A stretch of 64,000 bases of DNA, taken from positions 1 through 64,000 of the forward strand of contig JAGQTV010000028.1 in the NCBI GenBank assembly GCA_020438845.1. The letters are read 5' to 3'. Made by a program: the position numbers and the translations under genes. Under the pieces are notes generated by a model that ran no database searches, was not told where the DNA came from, and saw only the letters and a program-made list of their open reading frames with translations. Source of the stretch: Mycobacterium sp. (GTDB taxonomy: Bacteria; Actinomycetota; Actinomycetes; Mycobacteriales; Mycobacteriaceae). The first letter of the stretch is position 1, and the number at the start of each line of letters is the position of its first letter. Positions 46,678 through 54,842 of this stretch are shown here, one piece after another.

Positions 46678-47160
46678 CTACCCCAGGTGCAGCGCCACCA
46701 CCTGCCAGCGTGTTCCGGTCGGCGTTGCCACCTGTTCGACTCGGCAGGCCACGGCGTGCACCCGATCGCCACGGGTGTAGCTAGCGGTGACCTCAGCCGC
46801 GGTTCCTTCGGGATTGACGGGTTGGGCCCGAACCCGACGCAGCCGCGCCGCACCGTCGTCGCGCCGGCGTCCGACCCGTAACAGCGACTCTGTCAGTCCC
46901 GATGCCAACAGCGGTTTCAGCTGCGCCGGCGGACGGCGCCTGTCGATGACTTCAAGTACCCGGCGCAAGGTGGCGTCGGCGAAGGTGGCGGCCGCCAGGG
47001 CATGAGCTTCTTCGGCGCGGGTGCGGGGAACCGGGCGCACCGGCACCTGTCTGCGGCGAAGCGAAATGACCGGCGGCAGCGCGGGCGGCCCGCCGAATGT
47101 CGGTGGCTCGTAGTCGGCGATCGGTGAGACGTGGGTGACTGCGTGAATTGCTTTGGGCAC
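46678..47160 (-). CDS. Rv3235-family protein
   Basis: A 160-residue Arg/Ala/Pro-rich protein of the actinobacterial Rv3235 family (DUF6459). After a Pro-rich start (YEPPTFGGPPALPP) there is a helix with AEEAHALAAATFADATLRRVLEVIDRRRPPAQL-like spacing, then LKPLLASGLTESLLRVGR, RLRRVRAQPVNPEGTAAEV and a C-terminal beta segment, RWQVVALHLG. The function is unknown. Homologues in other actinobacteria sit beside secA, and here the gene ends 1 nt from secA1 on the opposite strand. The ATG at 47160 is the first in frame. Confidence 0.8.
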   Translation of the reverse strand: MPKAIHAVTHVSPIADYEPPTFGGPPALPPVISLRRRQVPVRPVPRTRAEEAHALAAATFADATLRRVLEVIDRRRPPAQLKPLLASGLTESLLRVGRRRDDGAARLRRVRAQPVNPEGTAAEVTASYTRGDRVHAVACRVEQVATPTGTRWQVVALHLG

Positions 47161-47273
47161 CAGGCATTCTCCGTGGTTCGGTCATCAGGCTGGGCCGCCG
47201 GAGAGCGGCGATCCGTGGGGCGCAAGCATGGCACATCTTTCGCCGGCGCGGTGTTCACCCCGACAACGGCACC

Positions 47274-48218
47274 TCAGCTTGGGACGTAGACGGTGGCGCG
47301 CATGCCGAGGTGATCTGAACCCGGGATGCGCACGGTCTGCACTGCGTCGGCCGAACTGTTCAACGTCAGGATGTGGTCTATCCCAACCAGTGCGGGAATC
47401 GGCAGATTCGCCGGAAAGGTGCGGACCAGTCCGGCGCCAGACTGCTCGACGGCGGACTTGAAGCCGGTCTGAAGTAGCCGCCGAAATGACCGCATATCGG
47501 AGGTGGCATTCAGGTCTCCGGCGACGATCACCGCGCCGGGGGCTGTCCGGGCCAGAGCATCGAGGGTGTCCGGCAAAATGGGGATTTCATCGCGCCAGCG
47601 ATCGATCGGTTGCGGCCACGGACCGGCCAGGTGGATCGTCGCAACGATCACGTCGTGCGCAGCGCCCGGTACCCGGACGGTGGCCGTGAGGAGCCCGAGT
47701 TGGTATTGGGGGATGCGGTTGGAGTGCAGGATCGGATAACGGCTCCAGATGCCGACCCCGTGAGCCCAAGGTCGGGCATCGACCGCGCGGTAGGGGAACT
47801 CGTGCTCCAGTCCACCGAGGACGAGCTTGTCCGCCAGGTCGGGCGTGAGCTCTTGCACCAGAAACACGTCCGCGCTCCGGCTGGCCGCGGCGACCATGGC
47901 TTCGGGGTCGGCGGACCCCTGGTAGGCATTGAAGGTCAGCAGCCGGATCGGGACGCTGTGTCCCGCGGGCCGGTCGGCCGCGAATAAAGGAACCTCCACC
48001 AACAACGCCACGACCGTGAGCACGAGGGTCGGGACCGCGGCCCACTTCCGACCGGTGAACAGCAAAGGGAGCGCGAGCACTGCCGCGCAGATCGTCAGGT
48101 AGGGCGAACCGACCGCGGTCAGCAGAACGGCATGGCTGCGAACCGGCATGAACCTGACCGCGAAACCGACAATGGCGATCAGGAACGTGATGGTGGCGAA
48201 AATGTGGGCGCGGTGCAT
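47274..48218 (-). CDS. Membrane-anchored endonuclease/exonuclease/phosphatase family protein
   Basis: A 314-residue EEP-superfamily protein. Three N-terminal membrane helices are visible (about 8-26, 36-54 and 58-80). The catalytic domain carries LLTFNAYQGSADPEAM, LVQELTPDLADKL, GVGIWSRYPI, VIVATIHLAGPW, VIVAGDLNATSDMRSFRRL and GIDHILT ending IPGSDHLGMRATV, which are the Asn, Glu, Asp-Asn and Asp-His of the EEP active site. The domain is predicted to face outside. The substrate could be a nucleic acid, phospholipid or inositol phosphate and is undetermined. It lies just before a decayed polysaccharide locus. Confidence 0.85.
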   Translation of the reverse strand: MHRAHIFATITFLIAIVGFAVRFMPVRSHAVLLTAVGSPYLTICAAVLALPLLFTGRKWAAVPTLVLTVVALLVEVPLFAADRPAGHSVPIRLLTFNAYQGSADPEAMVAAASRSADVFLVQELTPDLADKLVLGGLEHEFPYRAVDARPWAHGVGIWSRYPILHSNRIPQYQLGLLTATVRVPGAAHDVIVATIHLAGPWPQPIDRWRDEIPILPDTLDALARTAPGAVIVAGDLNATSDMRSFRRLLQTGFKSAVEQSGAGLVRTFPANLPIPALVGIDHILTLNSSADAVQTVRIPGSDHLGMRATVYVPS

Positions 48219-48232
48219 GAGTGCGCCGCAGT

Positions 48233-48720
48233 TTAGTTAAGTGCGTCTGCTGTCCGCCACCGAGTCGGCGCGCTGTTGTCGGGCGGGAACTGGAGCACCT
48301 TGCCGTGCATCCAGTCCGGCCGCGCCGACGCTGCGAGGGCGGCGTCACGGGCAATGGTCCTGGCCCGGAAATGTCGTGCCCGGAAGGTATCCAGAAGGAT
48401 CGTCCGGAGCGGCCGGAACCCGTCCCTGATCGTCTTGAGCTTGGTGTCGCCGTGGTAGCGGCGGTGTTCGTAGCTCGGTACCTCGACGATGCCGGCTCTG
48501 CAGGGGCGAATCGGCCGATGACCATGGCCTCGATCCCGAAGCCGTCGCCCAAACGTGGACGCCTTGCCTGCGTGGGGATTCGGCAGTTCGAGGAAGGGGT
48601 GTTGGTCGGCCTAGAAGGCGTTCAAGCCGTAGCACAGGTCAATGAAGCGGGTTCTGGTCAAGATGCTTGCCAGCAGATTGAGGCCGTCGTTACCCACCGC
48701 GCGGAACATGGTGAGTCCTG
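48233..48720 (-). pseudogene. Decayed GT2 glycosyltransferase
   Basis: On the minus strand a dolichyl-phosphate-mannose-synthase-like GT2 C-terminal half can be pieced together across three frames: FRAVGNDGLNLLASILTRTR, RFIDLCYGLNAF, then an in-frame TAG (48611-48613) where the family has Trp, then ADQHPFLELPNPHAGKAST. A frameshift near 48550 leads to GDGFGIEAMVIGRFAPAE, and a second near 48500 to IVEVPSYEHRRYHGDTKLK and TIRDGFRPLRTILLDTFRAR, ending at the TAA 48233-48235. No N-terminal nucleotide-binding domain is left. It is clearly inactivated by one nonsense change, two frameshifts and truncation. Confidence 0.8.
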
Positions 48721-48757
48721 GCTGCCGCTCTCGCCGGCCGAGTCTTCCTGGGCGGAT

Positions 48758-49565
48758 GCGTGCTGGGCAGCGGGGCGGACTGGGGGCGGCTACCCGGCCC
48801 GTATATGCCGGCTGCCGACACCCGATCGATGGACGCCGAGACATTGGCCGCGGTCAAGTGGGCCCGGTCGGCGCTGCCTGCCGGGAGTCGCATCACCAGG
48901 GGCCGGGTCAGTTCGGATCTGCTTTCCTCCCAGGCCGGCCTGTGGCCGGTGACGCATGGGGTCGAGGGCGTCGATGCGCCCGCCCTCTAAGTGGCGACAA
49001 AGTGGGGAACGAGGGAAACAGACATGGCTGCTGCCATGCAGTTGCGCTTCCTCTACGTCGATCTTCGCCTGCCCGATCAGCTTCCTCCCTACGGTTCGTA
49101 TCTCTTCAGTGGCGAGACCGGTGAGGGAGAACAATTTCACCGAAGCCCAACTCGACAAGGTCGATTCCGTGCCGCGCATCAAACGTCTGTACCGGCATGG
49201 CCCGGTGTCGATCTACGACCTGCGTGGGCTGGGCGTGCCCGAACTGCGCAGCGGTTGGTTCCGGCCCTCACGGGTGTGGGCCTGGTGGCCGGCCTCTGCC
49301 TCTTCTCGTTGGCATTGCTGATCACCGGTGTGTGGCTCACTCCGGTGACAATCCTGTTTGCCACCTCGGTGATCGGCATGGTGCCCTAGCGGGCGGTCAT
49401 GGGGGTGGTCAGACACGAACGCCGCAGAGTTCCGCGGCGGGCGGTGCGTCCGCTGGGCTCATCGCGGTGCCGTTCATGCTCCCGCGGTATGGGTTGCGCT
49501 GCCCGAAGACTACTTCAGGGTGAATCAGATTCTGACCGACCCTCGGGCCGTCCACGTGGTGCCAG
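48758..49565 (+). pseudogene. Decayed polysaccharide-locus membrane protein
   Basis: Plus-strand fragments read like pieces of one membrane/extracytoplasmic protein broken by stops and frameshifts. They are ADWGRLPGPYMPAADTRS, MDAETLAAVKWARSALPAGS and LLSSQAGLWPVTHGVEGV (to the stop at 48988-48990), then LRFLYVDLRLPDQLPPYGSY, then in another frame NNFTEAQLDKVDSVPRIKRL and YRHGPVSIYDLRGLGVPEL. After them come a hydrophobic helix (GLVAGLCLFSLALLITGVWL, 49270-49389) and ALPEDYFRVNQILTDPRAVH. These resemble the outside domains of polytopic proteins in capsule or exopolysaccharide clusters. The exact family is not identified. It lies between the dead glycosyltransferase and the intact flippase. 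Confidence 0.6.
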
Positions 49566-49630
49566 CAAGGTCGGCCGGCTAGGCAGCTGGCTATTGCAGC
49601 CGTTGAACGGCGAGCCGGTGGCCAGGTCGG

Positions 49631-49636
49631 TAATCT
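49631..49636 (+). promoter_or_regulatory. -10 box for leaderless flippase gene
   Basis: TAATCT lies 6 nt before GTG 49643, placing the transcription start at the start codon. It sits within decayed sequence, so the flippase has its own promoter. Confidence 0.45.
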
Positions 49637-49642
49637 GGCGCG

Positions 49643-50968
49643 GTGTCCGAAGGGGTAGGTGTGGGTAACGGCCCCGACCCCGAACGGTCCAGCAAGCTCC
49701 GTTTCCTGCTTCGCAGCGCGGCGAGTCTGGCCTCAACCTCCGTCGTCACCTCGGCACTCGGGTTCGCCTTCTGGGCCGTCGCGGCGCGGACGTTTCCGGC
49801 GACGGCCGTTGGCCAGTCGTCGACGGCCATCGCAGCTATGAGCCTGATCGCGCCGATGGCACTGTTGGGATTCGGCACCCTCCTGGTGGCCAAACTGCCC
49901 ACGATGATCGACGGCCGGGGCCGGGTGGTGGCCACCGCGGCAGCGCTGACCGGTGCCGCAGCGGGCGGGGTGGCTCTGGGATGCGCTTACGTGCTGCCCG
50001 ACAAGTTTCTCGGACTCCCCGACATGCGCACGCTGAGTGTTGCCTTGATCTTCGCTGCGGGGGCGGCCACCCAGAGCGTCGGCCTTCTGCTCGACCAGGC
50101 CCTGCTGTCGACCATCGGCGGCGGAATGCAACTGGGCCGCAACGCCGTACAGTCCGTTGCCAAGCTGGTTCTCCTGGTCATATTTGCTTTCACCGTGGCG
50201 AGGTTCGGGGGGTTGGCCATCTTCACCAGTTGGGTGGTGGCCAACGTCGTCTCGATCACGCTCGTCGGTGTCCTGTTGTTGCGCCGGTACGAGCTCAAAA
50301 TCCGGCACGTGTTGCCCACCCGCAGCGCGTTGGAGGGACTGCACTTCGACGCCGTCCGGCACCACGCTCTCAACACGGCGTTGATGGTGCCCTACTTCGC
50401 GATGCCGATCGTCGCCAACTCCATTCTCGGCGCGAAACGGGCTGCCTACTTCTTCGCCACCTGGTCGGTCGCCAGTGTCGTATTTCTGCTGCCGCTGTCG
50501 CTGGCCACGGCCCTATTCGCCTCTAGTTCGCGGGACTCCGACACCTACCTCGATGAATTCCGCGTGACACTGCGCTATTCGACGCTCGCATGTATCGCGG
50601 CGGTTCTGGGCATGGCGCTGTTGGGCCGTCCGATACTGCACATCTTCGGCACTGACTACGCCGAGAACGGCTATGTCCCGCTCATCATTATGTGCTTGGG
50701 CGGCCTTGGGCTCATCGTGAAGGATCATCATGTAGCCCTGGCACGGATCACCGGAGACGTTGTGCGGGAGGCCCTGACCGTCGGGGCGCTGAGCATTCTC
50801 GAACTCGTGGGTGCAGCCTTCGGCGCGACCCATGGCGGGTTGACCGGGCTCACCCTGGGCTGGTTGGCGGCTGCGACTCTGGGGTTCGTCGTCTATGGCC
50901 CGAAGGTGTGGCGGGCCTACCGTGGCACCCTGGCTGTCGAGGACTCAACACCGGAGGTTGGAACGTGA
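49643..50968 (+). CDS. Polysaccharide flippase (MATE/Wzx-like)
   Basis: A 441-residue polytopic protein of the MOP exporter superfamily (polysaccharide biosynthesis/Wzx type), with about 12 predicted helices. LRFLLRSAASLASTSVVTSA starts TM1, and FWAVAARTFPATAVGQSSTAIA is the typical TM1-TM2 loop. VVFLLPLSLATALFA and LGMALLGRPILHIFGTDYAENGYVPL in the second half are family-like. It should move a lipid-linked oligosaccharide to the outer face. It is coupled to the GH16 gene by a GTGA overlap. Upstream glycosyltransferase genes are dead, so its substrate may come from elsewhere. Confidence 0.8.
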   Translation: MSEGVGVGNGPDPERSSKLRFLLRSAASLASTSVVTSALGFAFWAVAARTFPATAVGQSSTAIAAMSLIAPMALLGFGTLLVAKLPTMIDGRGRVVATAAALTGAAAGGVALGCAYVLPDKFLGLPDMRTLSVALIFAAGAATQSVGLLLDQALLSTIGGGMQLGRNAVQSVAKLVLLVIFAFTVARFGGLAIFTSWVVANVVSITLVGVLLLRRYELKIRHVLPTRSALEGLHFDAVRHHALNTALMVPYFAMPIVANSILGAKRAAYFFATWSVASVVFLLPLSLATALFASSSRDSDTYLDEFRVTLRYSTLACIAAVLGMALLGRPILHIFGTDYAENGYVPLIIMCLGGLGLIVKDHHVALARITGDVVREALTVGALSILELVGAAFGATHGGLTGLTLGWLAAATLGFVVYGPKVWRAYRGTLAVEDSTPEVGT

Positions 50969-51792
50969 GGTGGCCGTCCCGGATCCTGTCCGCTCTGGTG
51001 GTGGCCGTACTGGGTGCCCAGGGCTCCGTGGCCGACGCCCAGGGAATGCCCGTCGCGACCAGGCCGGTCCTCGACGAGTTCCTCGGCCCGGCCGGCTCGC
51101 TGCCGAACCCCGACCTATGGGCCTTCGACGTCGGAACGAACAAAAAATATCATTGGGAAAAAGGCAGCCTGCAGGACTACACCAACGCCCCTGACAATGT
51201 GCGCCTCGACGGCAACGGACATCTCGTCATCCAAGCCCGCAAGGGTGGCTCCGACTCTGTCCCGTCGTACACCTCTGCACGAATGACCACCCGCGGACGA
51301 ATGGCGTTTCCCTACGGCGTGGTGTCGGCGCGGATCAAGTTTCCGACCGGGCAGGGGATCTGGTCGGCCTTCTGGATGATGGGGCTGAACTACGACACCG
51401 TGGCCTGGCCTGAGTGCGGCGAGATAGACATCATGGAAATCATCAACACGGGCACGAAATACCATGCCGCGCTGCACGGCCCGGACGGGTCGAAACGCGG
51501 TTTCGAACTCACGGCCAAAGGGCCGATCCCCGACCTTTCCGCCGGATTCCACAAATACTGGGTGAACCGCCAGCCGAACACCATCACGATCGGCATCGAC
51601 GACGGCGCCCTGGCGAAATTCACTCGCGACTCGCTCAAGGGCAATTCGCGTTGGACGCTCGACCAACCGATGTTCGCACTGTTCAACATTGCGGTTGGGG
51701 GAGATTGGCCCGGCCCCCCGGACTCGTCAACCTCCTTTCCCGCCACCATGATCATCGACTGGTTTTCCTTCGAGCCAATGGCCAAGGGGTGA
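50965..51792 (+). CDS. Secreted GH16-family glycoside hydrolase
   Basis: A 275-residue exported beta-glucanase-like enzyme. The signal peptide is about 26 residues (SRILSALVVAVLGAQGSVAD, cleavage after ADA). The GH16 jelly roll includes MTTRGRMAFPYGVVSARIKF, GIWSAFWMMGLN and the catalytic ExDxxE motif GEIDIMEI (E153, D155, E158), with both catalytic Glu kept. FHKYWVNRQPNTITIGIDD and PMFALFNIAVGGDWPGPPD complete the fold. It likely cleaves a beta-1,3- or beta-1,4-glucan outside the cell. The start overlaps the flippase stop by GTGA, so polymer export and trimming are cotranslated. Confidence 0.87.
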   Translation: MRWPSRILSALVVAVLGAQGSVADAQGMPVATRPVLDEFLGPAGSLPNPDLWAFDVGTNKKYHWEKGSLQDYTNAPDNVRLDGNGHLVIQARKGGSDSVPSYTSARMTTRGRMAFPYGVVSARIKFPTGQGIWSAFWMMGLNYDTVAWPECGEIDIMEIINTGTKYHAALHGPDGSKRGFELTAKGPIPDLSAGFHKYWVNRQPNTITIGIDDGALAKFTRDSLKGNSRWTLDQPMFALFNIAVGGDWPGPPDSSTSFPATMIIDWFSFEPMAKG

Positions 51793-51929
51793 GGTTGCGT
51801 CGTACCGGGGCCAGGGGTCGCGCGCACCACGTGCTCATGGCCACCGCGGGTGTAGCGAAACTGGTGGCTGCGGGCGCCGTCGGAATCCTCAGGTTGGCGC
51901 GGCGGTCCAAAGACCGGCCGATACCGTGA
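51789..51929 (+). CDS. Possible small protein coupled to the GH16 gene
   Basis: A 46-codon frame starting at a GTG that overlaps the GH16 stop by GTGA. It is basic at both ends (VRLRRTGARGR and LARRSKDRPIP) with a short hydrophobic helix between (VAKLVAAGAVGILRLA), so it could be a small membrane-associated peptide. The 4-base coupling and GC-rich third positions are the only support. No homologue is recognised. Confidence 0.35.
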   Translation: MRLRRTGARGRAHHVLMATAGVAKLVAAGAVGILRLARRSKDRPIP

Positions 51930-51971
51930 CAGGGTGAATTTCGGGATACTGCGATTCGGGGTGTTGTGGCG

Positions 51972-53381
51972 ATGTTGACTCGGTTGTCAACGTCGGACGC
52001 CTCGTTCTACCACCGGGAGAACACCTCGACCCCGATGTATGTGGGGTCGCTGTCGATTCTGCGGCGCCCCCGAGGCGGGTTGAGCTATGACGCCCTGCTG
52101 GAGACCGTCGAACGGCGCCTCCCCCAAATTCCGCGGTATCGCCAGAAGGTCCGGGAGGTGACACTGGGCCTGGCGCGCCCGGTGTGGGTCGACGACCCCG
52201 GCTTCGACATCACCTACCACATCCGTCGCTCAGCGCTACCGTCCCCGGGCAGCGACGCCCAGTTGTACGACCTGGTGTCCCGGCTGGCAGGACGGCCGCT
52301 GGACCGGAGCCGCCCGCTGTGGGAGATGTACCTGATCGAGGGGCTCGCCGGCGGCCGGCTGGCGCTGTACATCAAGTCGCATCAGGCACTCATCAACGGA
52401 ATGGCGGCACTTGAGATCGGCCATGTCATCGCCGACCGCAACCGCCGGCCGGCGGCGGGCGTCGAGGACATCTGGCTGCCTGCCCGGGAGCCGTCCCCCC
52501 GCCAGCTGGTAATCGACGCCCTGGGTGACTGGTTGGCCCGACCCGGCCACGAACTGCAGTCGCTGCGGTCGAAGGTCGTCGACGTCGTTACCAACCGCGG
52601 CGAATTGGCGGAGTTGGGGCGCCGGGTCACCACCGTGGCCCTGACGTTGGCCCGGCGCAGTGCGCCGAGTAGCCCGCTGAACACCACCGTCTCCCGCCAC
52701 CGACGGTTCACGGTGGCCTCCGCGCTGCTGTCGGACTACCGGCTGGTCCACGAGCGCTACGACTGTGCTGTCAACGACGTGGTCCTGGCCGTGATCGCCG
52801 GTGCGCTGCGCAACTGGTTGCTCTCGCGCGGGGAACCCGTGGACGCCACGCTGGCGGTCCGGGCGATGGCGCCGCTGTCGGTCTACCCCGACGCCGAATT
52901 GAACTCGACCGGTCCCGGGCAGGCGATCCGGGAGGTGGCGCCCTTTCTGATCGATCTGCCGGTCGGCGAGGGCAACGCGGTCGTACGACTCTCGCAGATC
53001 ACCCACGCAACCGAATCGCACTCGGCGGCGGCCAGACTGGTCGACGCCCGGACTATCGTGACGCTGTCCGGTTTTGCCCCGCCCACCCTGCATGCCATGG
53101 GAACCCGGGTGGCCACCCACTATCCACCCCGGCAGTTCAACCTGCTGATCACCAACGTGCCCGGACCGCAGGCCCAGATGTATGTCGCCGGGGCGAAGCT
53201 GCTGGAAACCTACGCGGTTCCGCCCCTGCTGCCCGGCCAGGTGCTCGCCATCGGTGTGACCTCCTATTTCGGCAAAGTGTATTTCGGGATCAACGCCGAT
53301 CGGGAAGCGATGAGCGACGTCGACGTGTTCCCCGAACTACTGGCTCGGTCCCTCGAAGAACTGATCGACGCCGCCCAGTAA
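51972..53381 (+). CDS. Wax ester synthase/diacylglycerol acyltransferase-like protein
   Basis: A 469-residue WS/DGAT-family protein (Tgs-like). Visible blocks are MLTRLSTSDASFYHRENTST, RLPQIPRYRQKV, DDPGFDITYHIRR, GRPLDRSRPLWEMYLIEGL, then CVND-type NDVVLAVIAGALRNWLLSRG, and the C-terminal FNLLITNVPGPQAQMYVAGAKL. The active-site motif HHxxxDG is replaced by SHQALINGMAA, so the second His and the Asp are lost, which may change or abolish acyl transfer. GTG 51966 is an alternative start two codons upstream. In M. tuberculosis WS/DGAT genes (Rv3233c/Rv3234c) also lie beside ppk2. Confidence 0.82.
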   Translation: MLTRLSTSDASFYHRENTSTPMYVGSLSILRRPRGGLSYDALLETVERRLPQIPRYRQKVREVTLGLARPVWVDDPGFDITYHIRRSALPSPGSDAQLYDLVSRLAGRPLDRSRPLWEMYLIEGLAGGRLALYIKSHQALINGMAALEIGHVIADRNRRPAAGVEDIWLPAREPSPRQLVIDALGDWLARPGHELQSLRSKVVDVVTNRGELAELGRRVTTVALTLARRSAPSSPLNTTVSRHRRFTVASALLSDYRLVHERYDCAVNDVVLAVIAGALRNWLLSRGEPVDATLAVRAMAPLSVYPDAELNSTGPGQAIREVAPFLIDLPVGEGNAVVRLSQITHATESHSAAARLVDARTIVTLSGFAPPTLHAMGTRVATHYPPRQFNLLITNVPGPQAQMYVAGAKLLETYAVPPLLPGQVLAIGVTSYFGKVYFGINADREAMSDVDVFPELLARSLEELIDAAQ

Positions 53382-53393
53382 CCACTTTCGTCG

Positions 53394-53399
53394 TACTAT
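53394..53399 (+). promoter_or_regulatory. -10 box for leaderless ppk2
   Basis: TACTAT ends 7 nt before ATG 53407, which also supports that start over the ATG at 53398, because the latter lies inside the -10 box. Confidence 0.5.
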
Positions 53400-53406
53400 G
53401 CGCCGC

Positions 53407-54279
53407 ATGGCCAAGGCGAAAGACAAGAGCAAAGCGGACGGCAAGGCGGCGAAGAGGGCTGACAAGAAGGAAAAAGCGCACAAGATTCCCAACGACGTCT
53501 ATGAAGCCGAGTTGTTCCGCTTGCAGACCGAATTGGTGAAGCTCCAGGAGTGGGTTCGGGCCACCGGCCACCGCATCGTGATCGTCTTCGAAGGACGCGA
53601 TGCTGCCGGTAAGGGTGGCACCATCAAGCGGATCACCGAATACCTCAGCCCACGGACCGCGCGCATCGCTGCGCTTCCGGCGCCGACCGAACGCGAGCGC
53701 GGGCAGTGGTACTTCCAGCGCTATATCGAGCACCTACCCACCAAAGGCGAGATCGTGCTCTTCGACCGGTCCTGGTACAACCGGGCCGGAGTGGAACGCG
53801 TCATGGGTTTCTGCTCCCCGCACGAACACGCGCTGTTCCTGCGCCAGTGCCCGATTTTCGAACAGATGCTCATCGACGACGGAATCCTGTTGCGCAAGTA
53901 CTGGTTCTCGGTGTCCGAAGAGGAACAACTCAAGCGATTCACCTCGCGGATGAGCGACCCGTTGCGCCGCTGGAAGCTCTCCCCGATGGACATGGAGTCC
54001 ATCTACCGGTGGGAGGACTATTCGCGCGCCAAGGACGACATGATGGTGCACACCGACACCCCCAACAGCCCCTGGTACGTCGTGGAGTCCGCGGTCAAGA
54101 AGCACGCGCGGCTGAACATGATCTCCCATCTGCTGTCCAGCATCCCCTATGAGGAAGTCGAGCCGGAGATCGTCGAGATACCGAAGCGACCCCAGATCGG
54201 CAACTACATCCGTCCACCTCGCGAATTGGCACATTACGTCGATGATTTCGTCAGCACCCTGATGGGGGATCGCGAATAG
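53407..54279 (+). CDS. ppk2: Polyphosphate kinase 2
   Basis: A 290-residue PPK2 class I enzyme that uses polyphosphate to phosphorylate nucleoside diphosphates (mainly GDP to GTP). After a Lys-rich N-terminus, IVIVFEGRDAAGKGGTIKR is the Walker A loop and VLFDRSWYNRAGVERVMGF is the Walker B/DRxWYN motif. The lid has RWKLSPMDMESIYRWEDYS and AKDDMMVHTDTPNSPWYVVE. ATG 53407 was chosen because a TACTAT box overlaps the upstream ATG. It corresponds to Rv3232c and keeps its position next to the WS/DGAT and DUF6912 genes. Confidence 0.94.
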   Translation: MAKAKDKSKADGKAAKRADKKEKAHKIPNDVYEAELFRLQTELVKLQEWVRATGHRIVIVFEGRDAAGKGGTIKRITEYLSPRTARIAALPAPTERERGQWYFQRYIEHLPTKGEIVLFDRSWYNRAGVERVMGFCSPHEHALFLRQCPIFEQMLIDDGILLRKYWFSVSEEEQLKRFTSRMSDPLRRWKLSPMDMESIYRWEDYSRAKDDMMVHTDTPNSPWYVVESAVKKHARLNMISHLLSSIPYEEVEPEIVEIPKRPQIGNYIRPPRELAHYVDDFVSTLMGDRE

Positions 54280-54287
54280 CGCGCGGT

Positions 54288-54293
54288 TAATCT
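54288..54293 (+). promoter_or_regulatory. -10 box for leaderless DUF6912 gene
   Basis: TAATCT ends 6 nt before ATG 54300. This spacing fits a leaderless transcript. Confidence 0.45.
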
Positions 54294-54299
54294 GGCCTG

Positions 54300-54806
54300 A
54301 TGCGGGTGTATATCCCGGCGACGGTGTCGATGTTGCAGCGCCTGGTTGCCGACGGTTCCGTGCAGCCCCTGAGCGGTACGGCCTTCGCGGTCACACCTGC
54401 GCTGCGGGAGGCCTACGCGCAGGGTGACGACGATGAACTCGCTGAGGTAGCCCTCGGAGAGGCCGCGCTCGCATCGCTGCGCTTGCTGGCCGCCGAGGCC
54501 GGTGACGGTCCGGCCGGGTGCCAACAACTGCGACGTGCGGTGATCGTCGCCGACGCTGATGCCAGCCCGCGGCCTGACCTCGACGATGCCGTGGTGCGGA
54601 TCGCCGGCCGGGTCGGACTGGACGCTGTTGCCGCTGCTTATGTGGACAACGCCGCCGCCGAATCGGCGGTACGGGCGGCAATCGAGGTGATCGACGCGGC
54701 CGACCTGGGCGACGAGGATGCCGAGTTGACCGTCGGGGACGCCCAAGACCACGACCTGGCCTGGTATGCGTCCCATGAGCTGCCATTCTTGCTCGACCTG
54801 CTCTAA
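54300..54806 (+). CDS. DUF6912 family protein (Rv3231c-like)
   Basis: A 168-residue conserved actinobacterial protein. It begins MRVYIPATVSMLQRLVADGS and has AFAVTPALREAYAQGDDDEL in the middle and DHDLAWYASHELPFLLDL at the end, the family hallmarks. It is acidic, Ala-rich and mostly helical, with no signal peptide or membrane helix. The function is unknown. It lies between ppk2 and the reductase-desA3 operon, the same order as Rv3232c-Rv3231c-Rv3230c in M. tuberculosis, so it may be linked to one of them. Confidence 0.82.
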   Translation: MRVYIPATVSMLQRLVADGSVQPLSGTAFAVTPALREAYAQGDDDELAEVALGEAALASLRLLAAEAGDGPAGCQQLRRAVIVADADASPRPDLDDAVVRIAGRVGLDAVAAAYVDNAAAESAVRAAIEVIDAADLGDEDAELTVGDAQDHDLAWYASHELPFLLDLL

Positions 54807-54824
54807 AGGCCGCCTCGGGCAGGT

Positions 54825-54836
54825 TACGGTACCGTA
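54825..54836. promoter_or_regulatory. Perfect 12-bp palindrome upstream of the desA3 operon
   Basis: TACGGTACCGTA is a perfect palindrome, 6 nt before the GTG of the reductase gene. It overlaps where a -10 box would lie (TACGGT), so a dimeric repressor bound here could block transcription of the reductase-desaturase pair. Confidence 0.45.
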
Positions 54837-54842
54837 GGTTCC

